From contig NZ_QICS01000001.1 of the NCBI RefSeq assembly GCF_003201285.1, forward strand, positions 830,678 to 894,677: DNA of 64,000 bases, in the 5' to 3' direction. The translations under genes and the position numbers were made by a program. Below are positions 27,630 to 36,472 of the stretch, in pieces (position 1 is the stretch's first letter; every line of letters begins with the position of its first letter). The DNA comes from Lachnotalea glycerini (GTDB lineage: Bacteria > Bacillota > Clostridia > Lachnospirales > Lachnospiraceae). Under the pieces are notes generated by a model. It was given only the letters and a program-made list of their open reading frames with translations. It was not told where the DNA came from and searched no databases.

Positions 27630-27887
27630 CTATGCTTTAAACTGATTGTAAAATTCTTTTAATTCCTCTTTTTTATCGATAGACAGTTGAGTCTTTTTTA
27701 TTCCTTGAATTGCTCCCTCTAATGCATATAGTCTGTGAATACATGCAGATGCATCAATTGCTTTGATTTTCAACCAGGCTTGCTTGCTTCCAATATTCCT
27801 TAATTGCTCCGGGGTTGTTATTCCAACCTCATTTAGCTGTGCTTCTACCATACCGCCTATATTGGGTAATTTTGATAAATATCCCAC
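27630..27887 (-). CDS. TfoX C-terminal-domain protein
   Basis: A small protein of about 85 residues matching the TfoX C-terminal (helix-hairpin-helix-like) domain: LSKLPNIGGMVEAQLNEVGI, TPEQLRNIGSKQAWLKI, and CIHRLYALEGAIQGI. The N-terminal TfoX domain of competence regulators is absent; stand-alone copies are common in Firmicutes and have no assigned role. Start choice: AAGGAG touches the in-frame ATG at 27896, whereas the GTG at 27885-27887 is nine bases from it, so the GTG is preferred; the longer version adds only three residues. Confidence 0.8.
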   Translation of the reverse strand: MGYLSKLPNIGGMVEAQLNEVGITTPEQLRNIGSKQAWLKIKAIDASACIHRLYALEGAIQGIKKTQLSIDKKEELKEFYNQFKA

Positions 27888-27916
27888 ATTACTCATCTCC
27901 TTAGATAAAAAATTAT

Positions 27917-28771
27917 TTATTTTAATCCAATAAAAGCCGCCAGATTTCCTCTCATTCCATGTGATGCTCTATGTGAAAAGAGCAGCTTTGGATTACAACA
28001 AGTACAAACATTTGTTACAGAAATATTATTTTCCTTTATTCCCGCATCCAACAAGACATATTGGTTTGCTTTCCATAAATCAAGTTGATACTTATCATTT
28101 GTTTTTCTATCACACATATTATATACCTGCTCTAACGTAAAGCTTTTTTTAAATTCTTCAATTATATCTTCACTCACTTCATAACAATCCTTACAGATCG
28201 AAGGACCTATTGCTGCAATCACATCTTCTGGTTTTGTTCCATAATGCATGTGCATTTCCTCTAATGTTTTTTTACCTATTTTATTAACAGTACCTCTCCA
28301 TCCGGAATGACTGGAACCGATTGCACAATGAACAGGATCTACAAAAAGCAACGGTACACAATCTGCGTAAAAAGTTACCAACGTAACTCCTTTTTCATTC
28401 GTGATAAACCCGTCAATATCAGTGTAGTCACGCTCCCATGTCAGTCCTTTGCCTCTGTCACGATTCGTCACTACTCTAATATTGGTTGTATGCGTCTGCA
28501 TAGAAAGCACTAGACTATCATACTCTATATTCATGGCTCTTGTAATTCTTCTATAGTTTTCAAAGACGTTCTCAATATCATCACCTCTTGTAAAGCTTAG
28601 GTTCATAGAGCTTAAATGTTCTCTGCTGACACCCCCAAGCCTTGTGGAAAATCCATGCACTACAAGATTCGTTGCCTCAATATTTTCAAAATAGAAATAT
28701 GGTACCTCCAGATTCTCCTTTAATTCAATATCCTTTCTATCATTCTTTCTAGTATAATCAATTTTATTCAT
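27917..28771 (-). CDS. pgeF: Multicopper polyphenol oxidase / peptidoglycan editing factor
   Basis: About 284 residues of the YfiH/YlmD/PgeF family (purine nucleosidase and proposed peptidoglycan-editing factor that removes wrongly incorporated L-Ser from muropeptides). Signatures: HGFSTRLGGVS, QTHTTNIRVV, the metal-site stretch ADCVPLLFVDPV followed by SSHSGWRGTVNKI, GPSICKDCYEV and a C-terminal CTCCNPKLLFSHRA. The start at 28771 lies one base after the yraN stop with GGAAGG upstream; an earlier in-frame ATG inside yraN is rejected. Confidence 0.92.
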   Translation of the reverse strand: MNKIDYTRKNDRKDIELKENLEVPYFYFENIEATNLVVHGFSTRLGGVSREHLSSMNLSFTRGDDIENVFENYRRITRAMNIEYDSLVLSMQTHTTNIRVVTNRDRGKGLTWERDYTDIDGFITNEKGVTLVTFYADCVPLLFVDPVHCAIGSSHSGWRGTVNKIGKKTLEEMHMHYGTKPEDVIAAIGPSICKDCYEVSEDIIEEFKKSFTLEQVYNMCDRKTNDKYQLDLWKANQYVLLDAGIKENNISVTNVCTCCNPKLLFSHRASHGMRGNLAAFIGLK

Positions 28772-28772
28772 T

Positions 28773-29141
28773 TTATAAAGCCTTCCCATCATTACAATAT
28801 TCAAATGCATTCTCATACAGCCTTATTTCATTACCTAATATGGCTACTACATCAAAGCAACAGGAGATATCCGTTGAATACCCATTTTTCATCATATAAT
28901 ACAAAGCACTCCTGCTGATTAGCCTCTGTTTCTTGCAATTTACCGCCTCTTCTGGATTTCCTGCTCTTTTATCACTTCTATATTTTACCTCTATAAATCT
29001 TAAGTATCCGTCCTTTTTAGCTATAATATCTATTTCTCCCATCTTACAGCGAAAATTACGTTCTATAATCTCAAAGCCTTCTGCCTGCAAATATAATAGT
29101 GCAATACATTCATAGCTATCCCCTAAGCTTCTTTTATTCAC
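28773..29141 (-). CDS. yraN: YraN family endonuclease-like protein (UPF0102)
   Basis: 122 residues with a restriction-endonuclease-like fold. The family core is visible: GEIDIIAKKDGYLRFIEVKYRS (Asp, Glu-x-Lys pattern of a PD-(D/E)XK site) and NCKKQRLISRSALYYM. The exact cellular role is unresolved. The rnhB-to-yraN stretch resembles other Firmicutes. It overlaps nothing and has an excellent GGAGGA site; the gene after it (pgeF) starts one base past its stop. Confidence 0.93.
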   Translation of the reverse strand: MNKRSLGDSYECIALLYLQAEGFEIIERNFRCKMGEIDIIAKKDGYLRFIEVKYRSDKRAGNPEEAVNCKKQRLISRSALYYMMKNGYSTDISCCFDVVAILGNEIRLYENAFEYCNDGKAL

Positions 29142-29165
29142 AGCTTCCTCCGTTTGACCTATTTC

Positions 29166-29471
29166 TTATTGTTCCAAATCTAATTTACGCTTTAATCGAT
29201 CCATATCATCAACAAAGGTTAAAATTTCTGCTACCACCTCATAAAGCTCCGGTGGAATCATATCACCAATTGAAAGTGTAGAAAGAGACTTCGATAACTT
29301 TTCATCCTGATGAATTGGAATCTTTTCCTCTTTCGCCGTTCCAATAATTTTGTCTGCTAAGTAACCCTTGCCTGACGCTATCACTCTTGGCGCATTATCC
29401 TCTGGATCATATTGCAAGGCGACGGCCGTCTTATTCATATCAGGCTTCTTTTTATTTGTTTTGTTATCCAT
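29166..29471 (-). CDS. FlhB C-terminal-like protein (FhlB/YlqH type)
   Basis: 101 residues resembling only the cytoplasmic C-terminal domain of the flagellar export switch FlhB downstream of its self-cleavage site (AVALQYDPEDNAPRVIASG, DEKLSKSLSTLSIGDMIPPELY, VAEILTFV). The NPTH cleavage tetrad and membrane part are absent. In B. subtilis a similar protein, YlqH, sits with ylqG next to rnhB; the same order is seen here (rnhB, FliK-like gene, this gene). Function unclear; possibly modulates export or has been co-opted. Confidence 0.85.
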   Translation of the reverse strand: MDNKTNKKKPDMNKTAVALQYDPEDNAPRVIASGKGYLADKIIGTAKEEKIPIHQDEKLSKSLSTLSIGDMIPPELYEVVAEILTFVDDMDRLKRKLDLEQ

Positions 29472-29475
29472 CTTA

Positions 29476-31365
29476 TCACGCCCTTACGTCGAATGCATAT
29501 CTCTTTAACGAAGTAACTACTTGATCCTTTTCCAAAAAATCTTCTACAAATTCCTGTTCCTTTTCCAATTTACCTACTTGCGCACTGGCATGATAGCCTT
29601 TTTCTTCTAATCGTTTGATTAAGCTATCCAAATTATTTTCTATGATTTCTATCGATTGATTATTCTTTAATGAAAATTTTGCACTGACATTCTTTCCTGA
29701 CATGTTTATATAAATATCTGTTGTTCCCAACACTTCCATATCAAGATGCAGCAATACGCTTAAATTTCCATCCTGCTTTTCTAAATTCTTCTTATTTGTA
29801 TACACATACAAATCACTGTGCGCTTCTTCATTCGAAAATTGAATTGGAATTTGCAGATAGGTGAAATTCTGATTAATCTGTTCCATAAAGCTTAAATTGC
29901 TTCTTATATTTGACACATCTTTAAACGCACTGGAATTTTCTTTTCCCACTGACTCTAATATTGATGTAAGCTGCCTTGTTTGCTCTTCCATCTGCTGATA
30001 CAAGCTTTCCATTTTATTAGGAGTCTTTAAATTCTCTGGCTCTACCAGCCATTGCTGCTTAATTTCCTGTCTTAAAATTTCTGTATATTCTTTACTACTA
30101 AATAAACTTTCTGCCTTTAAAGCATTACTAGGATTAGATAACAGGTCTTTTACCATATTCAACAATTCCTTACTGGCTAGTTTTCCTTCTTTCACCTGTT
30201 CTATCTGCTGCTCATCAGCTCCAATACCTTTTAGTGTTTCAGAAAACTTCAAACGTTCTTCCTTACCTAATACAGTTTCTAATAGCTGCCCTTTCTGATT
30301 TATATCCCTCTGACTTTGAATCTCATCGCCTTTTATCAAGTCCATTTCTGTGATGCTTCTTTGAGTATCTGGTGTATCTTGCACCTTAGCATCGACAGAT
30401 ATCTCACTTTTAAATGGGTCTTGAATACCCTTTCCCATATCTGTATTATCTTGTTTTAAAGCAGTATAAATCTCTTGGGTCTGTACTTTTTCCTCGTTTA
30501 TTTTAATTTCCTCTTGTAAACTCGGTTCTGTTTGCATATTAGAATTTATTACAGCCTGCTTGGGGCTAATTTCTTGTGCTATCTGGTTTGAGATATCATT
30601 CTGTTTAGAACTGTATTGCTCCAATGGTATTTCAATTGACTGTTTTGGGTTATTTGTTTGAATATTTATCGTACTGCTATGATTTAGTATATCAATCACC
30701 TTATGATTTATTAGAATAGCTGTATTTTTATCTTCTCCTGACATCTCATTTAAGAGCTTGGATAAATTATTTGCTATATTGTCTATATCCTTTACAATTC
30801 TATGTTCGTAATTCTTATAATTATCAAATTGTGTGATATTTTCTTTCGTTGTTTCTATACCCAACTTACTCATTTTTACAATAGTAGCTGTATCAGCATC
30901 CGGGTTCATAGCAAGTTGTCTCAGCATACTGGTAAGTGACTGCTTATCAAGCGATAATCCCTCTTTCAGTATATTGCTGACCATATCCATATTACGATCC
31001 GTTATTGGTATATTCGCTTCCTGTAAAGCCTTTTGAAGCACTGGATTCGGATTAAGTGATACATCGGCTGGCTTTATTTGTATCTGTGTGCCTGTATTTT
31101 CTTTCACCTCAAACATAAGTTTTTGACCAATATTTAAATTTATGTCCGCTTCCATTTTTGCGCTGATTACCTGTCCATTATCCAAGCCAATTAAAACCTG
31201 TGTTCCCTTAACATCTAAAATTTCACCCTGAAATATCTTTCCAGTTCCAAGGCCGGATGTATCACTCAACTGTGCTAACGCCTTTCCTGTCTGTACTGTT
31301 GCCTCACCCGTCACACCTTTTGATGTATTCTGTTGATTTGTTATATTAGAATAGCCAATTTCCAT
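29476..31365 (-). CDS. FliK-like / YlqG-like protein with C-terminal hook-length-control domain
   Basis: 629 residues, mostly low-complexity and rich in Gln, Asn, Ser and Glu. The C-terminal part (about 480-600: LQIPIQFSNEEAHSDLYVYT, LHLDMEVLGTTDIYINM, GYHASAQV) resembles the substrate-specificity-switch domain of flagellar hook-length control proteins; the N-terminal third has a beta-rich segment (KIFQGEILDVKGTQVLIGL). The position between rnhB and the FlhB-C-like gene matches ylqG of B. subtilis. Whether it acts in a flagellum is unknown, since no other flagellar gene is in the window. Confidence 0.75.
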   Translation of the reverse strand: MEIGYSNITNQQNTSKGVTGEATVQTGKALAQLSDTSGLGTGKIFQGEILDVKGTQVLIGLDNGQVISAKMEADINLNIGQKLMFEVKENTGTQIQIKPADVSLNPNPVLQKALQEANIPITDRNMDMVSNILKEGLSLDKQSLTSMLRQLAMNPDADTATIVKMSKLGIETTKENITQFDNYKNYEHRIVKDIDNIANNLSKLLNEMSGEDKNTAILINHKVIDILNHSSTINIQTNNPKQSIEIPLEQYSSKQNDISNQIAQEISPKQAVINSNMQTEPSLQEEIKINEEKVQTQEIYTALKQDNTDMGKGIQDPFKSEISVDAKVQDTPDTQRSITEMDLIKGDEIQSQRDINQKGQLLETVLGKEERLKFSETLKGIGADEQQIEQVKEGKLASKELLNMVKDLLSNPSNALKAESLFSSKEYTEILRQEIKQQWLVEPENLKTPNKMESLYQQMEEQTRQLTSILESVGKENSSAFKDVSNIRSNLSFMEQINQNFTYLQIPIQFSNEEAHSDLYVYTNKKNLEKQDGNLSVLLHLDMEVLGTTDIYINMSGKNVSAKFSLKNNQSIEIIENNLDSLIKRLEEKGYHASAQVGKLEKEQEFVEDFLEKDQVVTSLKRYAFDVRA

Positions 31366-31377
31366 AAACTCATCCCC

Positions 31378-32136
31378 TTAGATAAAGTTCTTAATAAACG
31401 TACTTCTATGTATCGGTGATGCTCCAAACTGTTTCAATGCTTCTATATGAACTGCGGTACCATAGCCTTTATTTTCTCTGAACGAATATTGTGGAATTAA
31501 TTCATCATATTCTTTCATCAACCTATCTCTTGTCACCTTCGCAATAATACTTGCAGCAGCAATTGATATGCTCTTTGCATCTCCCTTAATAATGGGTACT
31601 TGCCTAATCGTAACTTCTGGTATTGTTACTGCATCATTTAATAATATATCGGGTAAAACTGACAGACTCTTAATAGCTATTCTCATCGCTTCATAAGTTG
31701 CCTGTAATATATTAATTTCATCAATTCTTTGCGGGCCTACCATTCCAATACCTGCTGCTATTGCTTTTTCCATAATAATATCATACAATTCTTCTCTTTT
31801 TTTTTCGCTTAACTTTTTTGAATCGTTGATATATAAAATATCACAATTTTTTGGAAGTATCACAGCACCTGCCACAACCGGTCCTGCTAAAGGTCCTCTT
31901 CCCACCTCATCGATTCCACATATGTATTGATATTCACCATACTCCCGTTCATAATGCTTCATCGCTTCGATTCTGTTCTTTTCAGTCTCTTGCTTGACTA
32001 ACACACTCTGATATTTTTTTCTAATACTCACTACACCATTTCTTAAATCATCTTCGTATTCTTTTATTAATACAGGCAGCATATGAATATCTGCTGCCTG
32101 AAATTCTTCTTTTATTTGGTTTATCTTCTTTTCCAT
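31378..32136 (-). CDS. rnhB: Ribonuclease HII
   Basis: Cleaves the RNA strand of RNA-DNA hybrids and incises at single ribonucleotides in DNA. 252 residues: an N-terminal helical extension of about 65 residues (usual in Firmicutes), then the catalytic core YICGIDEVGRGPLAGPVVAG (Asp-Glu pair), LLNDAV and SIAAASIIAKVTRDR. Begins nine bases after the upstream signal peptidase gene and precedes the FliK-like gene by 12 bases. Confidence 0.96.
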   Translation of the reverse strand: MEKKINQIKEEFQAADIHMLPVLIKEYEDDLRNGVVSIRKKYQSVLVKQETEKNRIEAMKHYEREYGEYQYICGIDEVGRGPLAGPVVAGAVILPKNCDILYINDSKKLSEKKREELYDIIMEKAIAAGIGMVGPQRIDEINILQATYEAMRIAIKSLSVLPDILLNDAVTIPEVTIRQVPIIKGDAKSISIAAASIIAKVTRDRLMKEYDELIPQYSFRENKGYGTAVHIEALKQFGASPIHRSTFIKNFI

Positions 32137-32144
32137 AATATCAC

Positions 32145-32744
32145 CTACTGATGCTTTAAAACTCCAAATTTATTGAGTGGCCATATTCTAACCCAAGCTC
32201 GCCCGATAATATCTTCCCTCTTAATATTCCCAACATCTGGCTCTCTGCTATCCGCACTGGCATTTCGATTATCACCCATTACAAAATACTCATCATCACC
32301 AAGAATAATTGGTTCACTGGCTCGTCCTGAGGATTCTATTCTTTCTCTTCCATAGGTTTCCTCTAATACTTCACCATTAATTAGTATATCACCGTCTATA
32401 ATCTGTACGGTTTCACCCGGCAAGCCTATAATTCTCTTGATATAATAAGTATCCTTTTGATACTGAAAAGGAAATACTATAATATCAAATCTCTTTGGAT
32501 TTGAAAAACGGTATGTAATTTTATCTACTATCAGATTGTCCTTATCGCTAAGTGTACTTTCCATTGATGAACCGCTTACCATTGTCCGTTGTCCTACAAA
32601 CGTTACAATCAACCCGGCAAGCGCAAGTACTACCCCCATATAGATTAATAATTCAACCAATTCTCTCACCATGCTTTTGTTTTCTTCGTCACCCTTATTA
32701 CGTTTAATCTCCATACTGTTACCTGTACCTTTCTTATGTCGCAT
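32145..32744 (-). CDS. lepB: Signal peptidase I (copy 1)
   Basis: Membrane serine protease removing signal peptides from Sec-exported proteins. 199 residues: one N-terminal span (residues 30-50), catalytic Ser in SGSSMESTL, catalytic Lys in YYIKRIIGLPGE, box D GDNRNASADSRE. Length is typical of Gram-positive SipS-type enzymes. It lies between rbgA and rnhB. A second copy sits on the other side of rbgA (33685-34257). Confidence 0.95.
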   Translation of the reverse strand: MRHKKGTGNSMEIKRNKGDEENKSMVRELVELLIYMGVVLALAGLIVTFVGQRTMVSGSSMESTLSDKDNLIVDKITYRFSNPKRFDIIVFPFQYQKDTYYIKRIIGLPGETVQIIDGDILINGEVLEETYGRERIESSGRASEPIILGDDEYFVMGDNRNASADSREPDVGNIKREDIIGRAWVRIWPLNKFGVLKHQ

Positions 32745-32764
32745 TTACTCCCTTAAATATAATA

Positions 32765-33613
32765 TTACGATTTGTCTGGAAATTCAAGAGTAATTCGTCC
32801 TAACTTACCATTTCTAAAATCATCAATAATTAAGTTAGCTGCTTTCACAAGGTCAGGTTCATTTCCTTTTAATTTACATTGCTTGCTTTCTGCTACATTT
32901 TGTAAGGCAAACGCACTATTTTCAATTTCCGGAATTGTATATTTTTCTTCCATGAGTCCTTTATAATGATTATTTAAAAATTTAATTAGTTCAAGAGCTA
33001 ATTCTTCAACATTTAATATCTCGTCTTTAATCGAACCGATAAGTGCCAATTTTAACCCTACAAGCTGATCTTCAAATTTAGGCCAAAGGATGCCAGGTGT
33101 GTCCAAAAGCTCTACATTTTTATTTAGCTTAATCCATTGCTTCCCTTTTGTAACTCCAGGCTTATTTCCCGTTTTGGCACAAGCCTTGCCGGCGAAAGTA
33201 TTAATAAAGGTTGATTTCCCTACGTTAGGAATTCCTACTACCATAGCGCGAATCGGTCTATTTAATATTCCACGTTTTCTGTCTCTTTCAATTTTTTCCT
33301 TACACGCATCTTGAACAACTGAATTCACATTTTTTATTCCATTTCCATTTTTGGAATTTACTTTAACCACATAAAACCCCTTATCTTCAAAGTATTTCTT
33401 CCACTCTTCGTTTCCTTTTTCACTTGCTAAATCAGACTTGTTTAATAATATAAGCCTTGCTTTATTTTTGCCCAAATCATCTATATCAGGATTACGACTG
33501 CTCAAAGGTATTCTGGCATCAACAAGCTCAATGATTAAATCAATCAGCTTAATATTCTCCTGCATCATCCTCTTTGCTTTCGTCATATGTCCCGGGTACC
33601 ACTGAAAATGCAT
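32765..33613 (-). CDS. rbgA: Ribosome biogenesis GTPase RbgA (YlqF)
   Basis: Circularly permuted GTPase required late in 50S assembly. About 282 residues: G4 (LLNKSDLA) precedes G1 (GIPNVGKSTFINTFAG) and G3 (DTPGILWPKF), diagnostic of the permutation; N-terminal QWYPGHMTKAKR is the family opening and a C-terminal RNA-binding helical domain follows. The start at 33613 has GGAGG eight bases upstream; an ATG five codons earlier overlaps the RBS. Context rplS, lepB, rbgA, lepB, rnhB is a classic ribosome-related cluster. Confidence 0.96.
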   Translation of the reverse strand: MHFQWYPGHMTKAKRMMQENIKLIDLIIELVDARIPLSSRNPDIDDLGKNKARLILLNKSDLASEKGNEEWKKYFEDKGFYVVKVNSKNGNGIKNVNSVVQDACKEKIERDRKRGILNRPIRAMVVGIPNVGKSTFINTFAGKACAKTGNKPGVTKGKQWIKLNKNVELLDTPGILWPKFEDQLVGLKLALIGSIKDEILNVEELALELIKFLNNHYKGLMEEKYTIPEIENSAFALQNVAESKQCKLKGNEPDLVKAANLIIDDFRNGKLGRITLEFPDKS

Positions 33614-33684
33614 CTTTTTGTCCTCCATATGCGCTACGATCTAAAACAATAGATATGAAAGGATTCATATCTATCAAATCATTT

Positions 33685-34257
33685 TTATTCAATAAATCCA
33701 ATTTTATCACTCGGTGCGATTCTAAACCAAGCCTTTCCTGCAATATCATTTATATTAACATTGCCTATTTCGGCAAATCTACTGTCTTCACTATTATTTC
33801 TATTGTCTCCTAATACAAAATATTCATCACTTCCAAGCGTAATAGGGTTACTGGCCAAGCCTGGATTGCTTATATTATCTGTTCCAATATTTTCTTCAAG
33901 AATTTCACCATCTATATAAATTTTACCATCAATAATTTGTATTGTTTCTCCAGGTAAACCGATTACTCTTTTTATATAATAATGAAGCTTCTCATTTCCA
34001 TTCGGTTTAAAAACAATAATATCATTTCTATCTGGTGAGCCCAGTTCATAAACAAACTTATTAATAATAACTACATCATTATTTTCTAGCGTTGGTGACA
34101 TTGATTCACCTATAATGCTTGTCTTTTCTCCTATAAAATGCACTAATACAAATGCGATTATAAGAACAACCGTAATATCGAAAATCCATATAAAAATTTC
34201 CCTTAAAAGTGAAGCACTTACTTTCTTTTTTCTCTTATAAAAATGAAGTTCACCCAT
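33685..34257 (-). CDS. lepB: Signal peptidase I (copy 2)
   Basis: 190-residue paralogue of the signal peptidase at 32145-32744: N-terminal span at about 22-42, catalytic Ser in IGESMSPTL, Lys in YYIKRVIGLPGE, box D LGDNRNNSEDSR. The two copies are clearly similar along their length and flank rbgA, suggesting local duplication. First residues are basic (FYKRKKKVS). Follows rplS by about 190 bases, with the rplS terminator between. Confidence 0.95.
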   Translation of the reverse strand: MGELHFYKRKKKVSASLLREIFIWIFDITVVLIIAFVLVHFIGEKTSIIGESMSPTLENNDVVIINKFVYELGSPDRNDIIVFKPNGNEKLHYYIKRVIGLPGETIQIIDGKIYIDGEILEENIGTDNISNPGLASNPITLGSDEYFVLGDNRNNSEDSRFAEIGNVNINDIAGKAWFRIAPSDKIGFIE

Positions 34258-34395
34258 TCTCTCATCTTCCTTATTTACCCACTATAAAATACTGGCTCCC
34301 GGCCTATATTCACATAATAGCTTTCATTGCACAATTTACTCCCTGTAGTGTAATAATAATTCAAGAAAAATAATACCTTTCTTTTTTCTTTTTTT

Positions 34396-34430
34396 GAAAA
34401 AGGGACAATATACGTTAAGTACTTGTCCCT
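34396..34430 (-). terminator. Terminator after rplS
   Basis: Stem AGGGACAA (34401-34408) with TTGTCCCT (34423-34430), then TTTTTC on the minus strand, starting 20 bases after the rplS stop. Confidence 0.75.
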
Positions 34431-34450
34431 ATCAGGTTTAAACTCAGATA

Positions 34451-34798
34451 TTATTTAACTAATTCTTTTACCTTTGCTCTCTTACCAACGCGATCTCTTA
34501 AGTAATAAAGCTTTGCTCTTCTAACTTTACCATTTCTGACTACTTCAACCTTTTCAACAAATGGTGAATGTAATGGCCATGTCTTTTCAACGCCGATTCC
34601 ATTAGAATTCTTTCTTACTGTAAAAGTAGCTCTTGAACTTCCACCTTGCTTCTTTAAAACAGTTCCTTCAAAAACCTGAATTCTTTCACGGGTTCCTTCT
34701 TTAATCTTAGCATGTACTCTAACTGTATCACCAACATTAAATTGTGGTACTTCCTTTTTTAACTGTTCTGCCTCAATATTCTTGATAATTTCGTTCAC
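34451..34798 (-). CDS. rplS: 50S ribosomal protein L19
   Basis: 115-residue large-subunit protein at the 30S-50S interface. Family pattern: [71 protein letters not shown]. Start is GTG with AGGAGG at the right distance. Has its own near-consensus promoter upstream and a terminator downstream, so it is probably transcribed alone or with partial read-through to the lepB-rbgA genes. The trmD operon is at the other end of the window, so L19 is not in its E. coli-type context. Confidence 0.97.
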   Translation of the reverse strand: MNEIIKNIEAEQLKKEVPQFNVGDTVRVHAKIKEGTRERIQVFEGTVLKKQGGSSRATFTVRKNSNGIGVEKTWPLHSPFVEKVEVVRNGKVRRAKLYYLRDRVGKRAKVKELVK

Positions 34799-34878
34799 TT
34801 GTGTGACCTCCTTAATATTTGGATGTTCTTAATACGTTCTCGTAACAGAGGACCATCTATTTTCTCTCACAACGATAT

Positions 34879-34907
34879 ATTCTAGCATAATAGGTACTTT
34901 TTTGCAA
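34879..34907 (-). promoter_or_regulatory. SigA-type promoter of rplS
   Basis: On the minus strand TTGCAA (34902-34907), 17-base spacer, TAGAAT (34879-34884); leader of about 75 bases. Confidence 0.6.
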
Positions 34908-34964
34908 GTATTAAGTGATAAAGAATCTATATTTCAAATATCTTATTTTTGAGAATTTATTTTA

Positions 34965-35600
34965 TTATAATTTATTTAATGATCCATTCTCTATTTCATA
35001 CACTTCGTCACAAAGTATATTAATATCTTCTTTATTGTGACTTGCCAAAAGAATCGTTTTTCCCTCTTCTTTCAGATTTAAAATTAACGACCGTATCTCT
35101 ACTACCCCTTTTTTATCCAGACCATTCATTGGTTCATCCAAGATTAAAATATCGGGATTTTCCATAATTGCCTGTGCTATGGCCAAACGTTGTTTCATAC
35201 CTAAAGAATATTTTTCAACTCTTTTTCTATCCTTTTCATCTAATCCTACTAGTTTTAAAATATCGTACATATGACTTTTATTTGGCTTATGATTAATATT
35301 ATATAAATATTCTAAATTCTTAAATCCGCTTTTATTCTTTAAAAATGCAGGTTCTTCAATAATAATACCGATATTATCTGTGCTAAATTTTAAATGACCT
35401 TGTTTTTTTCCCATTATATATATATTGCCCTTGTCCGGCTTTATAAAACCACATATACACTTAAATAAAACAGTTTTACCCGAACCATTATAGCCTACAA
35501 AACCATATATTTTACCAGAATGACAACTAAGTGTGAGATCATTTAGCACCTTTTTTTCTTTAAACGATTTATGTAATTGTTCAATTACAATTGTATTCAT
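34965..35600 (-). CDS. ABC transporter ATP-binding protein
   Basis: About 211 residues, a minimal ABC ATPase: Walker A GYNGSGKTVLFK, signature YSLGMKQRLAIA, Walker B ILILDEPMNGLD, and the switch His in LLASHNKED. It resembles the ATPases of peptide- or antibiotic-export systems (BcrA/lantibiotic-immunity style) rather than importers. Start ATG at 35600 lies two bases after the stop of the upstream permease gene, whose last codons supply GGAGAGGAG. Last gene of the five-gene operon that begins with a secreted protein at 38830. Confidence 0.9.
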   Translation of the reverse strand: MNTIVIEQLHKSFKEKKVLNDLTLSCHSGKIYGFVGYNGSGKTVLFKCICGFIKPDKGNIYIMGKKQGHLKFSTDNIGIIIEEPAFLKNKSGFKNLEYLYNINHKPNKSHMYDILKLVGLDEKDRKRVEKYSLGMKQRLAIAQAIMENPDILILDEPMNGLDKKGVVEIRSLILNLKEEGKTILLASHNKEDINILCDEVYEIENGSLNKL

Positions 35601-35602
35601 TT

Positions 35603-36472
35603 TTACTCCTCTCCATACCAATTGAACTCCATTTTATGAATTCTATAAATTATGAATATACTTAATAATACATTTAAAATGATTAGTCTGACTATGATTG
35701 TGTTCCAGTCTGGTGATTGGACTGTATTGTATGTATTTCCGATTTTATAAATTTTTATCCATTCGGTAGGAATTACTTCAACTAGCAAACGTTGTATTTG
35801 AATATCAGCTTCTTCAATCATAATGGGGAAAATTGAAAACATAATTGTGATTATTATTGCCACTAATCGTGAAAAGCATATCGAAATCAAATACATAAGT
35901 AATCCAATTGTCATAACAATAAGGCTAATTATTAATATTACTTTCCCCAAAACACATAATGGAACTTTGTTATCATTTATTAATTGATACGAAATAGGAA
36001 ATTCTTCTTCATAAATCTCCCCTGCATCTGTTAAAGCAAGAGTATACAATACTTTACCCCATCCCTTTTCATAATGTAAATTTTTAGCTAATGCCAAAAA
36101 ACTCAACAAAATAATAACAAATACATATGAAAATGAGCTTAGTACAATTTTACCTATCTGAATAAATCCCCATTTTGTTTTACCATAACGAATTTGCTGA
36201 TACATTTGCCATCTTTCTAAAAAAGGTACCTTGGAAAAAAGATAAATAGAGCCTAGTAAAAATATTAAATCAAAATAAACTGAAGAAAAAAGAAATATAA
36301 CTACCCACGGAGTAACCTTATATTTAGCTGCTATTGAAAAATTTATTACTGGTGTTAGATATATATGGATTAATATTATTAAAAGAAAAAATAAGCTCCA
36401 TACTCTACCATTATAGAAATAATTACAATACTCTCTTATTTGATTTTTAATATGGAGCCAAAATTTATTCAC
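35603..36472 (-). CDS. ABC-transporter-associated membrane protein (permease-like) 1
   Basis: 289 residues with about six hydrophobic segments (around 25-45, 60-80, 110-130, 175-200, 205-222, 260-280) and a charged loop near residues 130-170. No family recognised with certainty; it resembles Firmicute ABC-2-like permeases of the DUF2705 kind in layout, which is a guess. Start is GTG with AAAGGAG, overlapping the previous gene by eight bases. With the next gene upstream and the ATPase downstream it would form a heterodimeric transporter. Confidence 0.7.
   Translation of the reverse strand: MNKFWLHIKNQIREYCNYFYNGRVWSLFFLLIILIHIYLTPVINFSIAAKYKVTPWVVIFLFSSVYFDLIFLLGSIYLFSKVPFLERWQMYQQIRYGKTKWGFIQIGKIVLSSFSYVFVIILLSFLALAKNLHYEKGWGKVLYTLALTDAGEIYEEEFPISYQLINDNKVPLCVLGKVILIISLIVMTIGLLMYLISICFSRLVAIIITIMFSIFPIMIEEADIQIQRLLVEVIPTEWIKIYKIGNTYNTVQSPDWNTIIVRLIILNVLLSIFIIYRIHKMEFNWYGEE

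Noticed and set aside
33549-33749. 66-codon minus-strand frame between rbgA and the second lepB
   Set aside because: It overlaps the ends of both real genes in another frame; no RBS.
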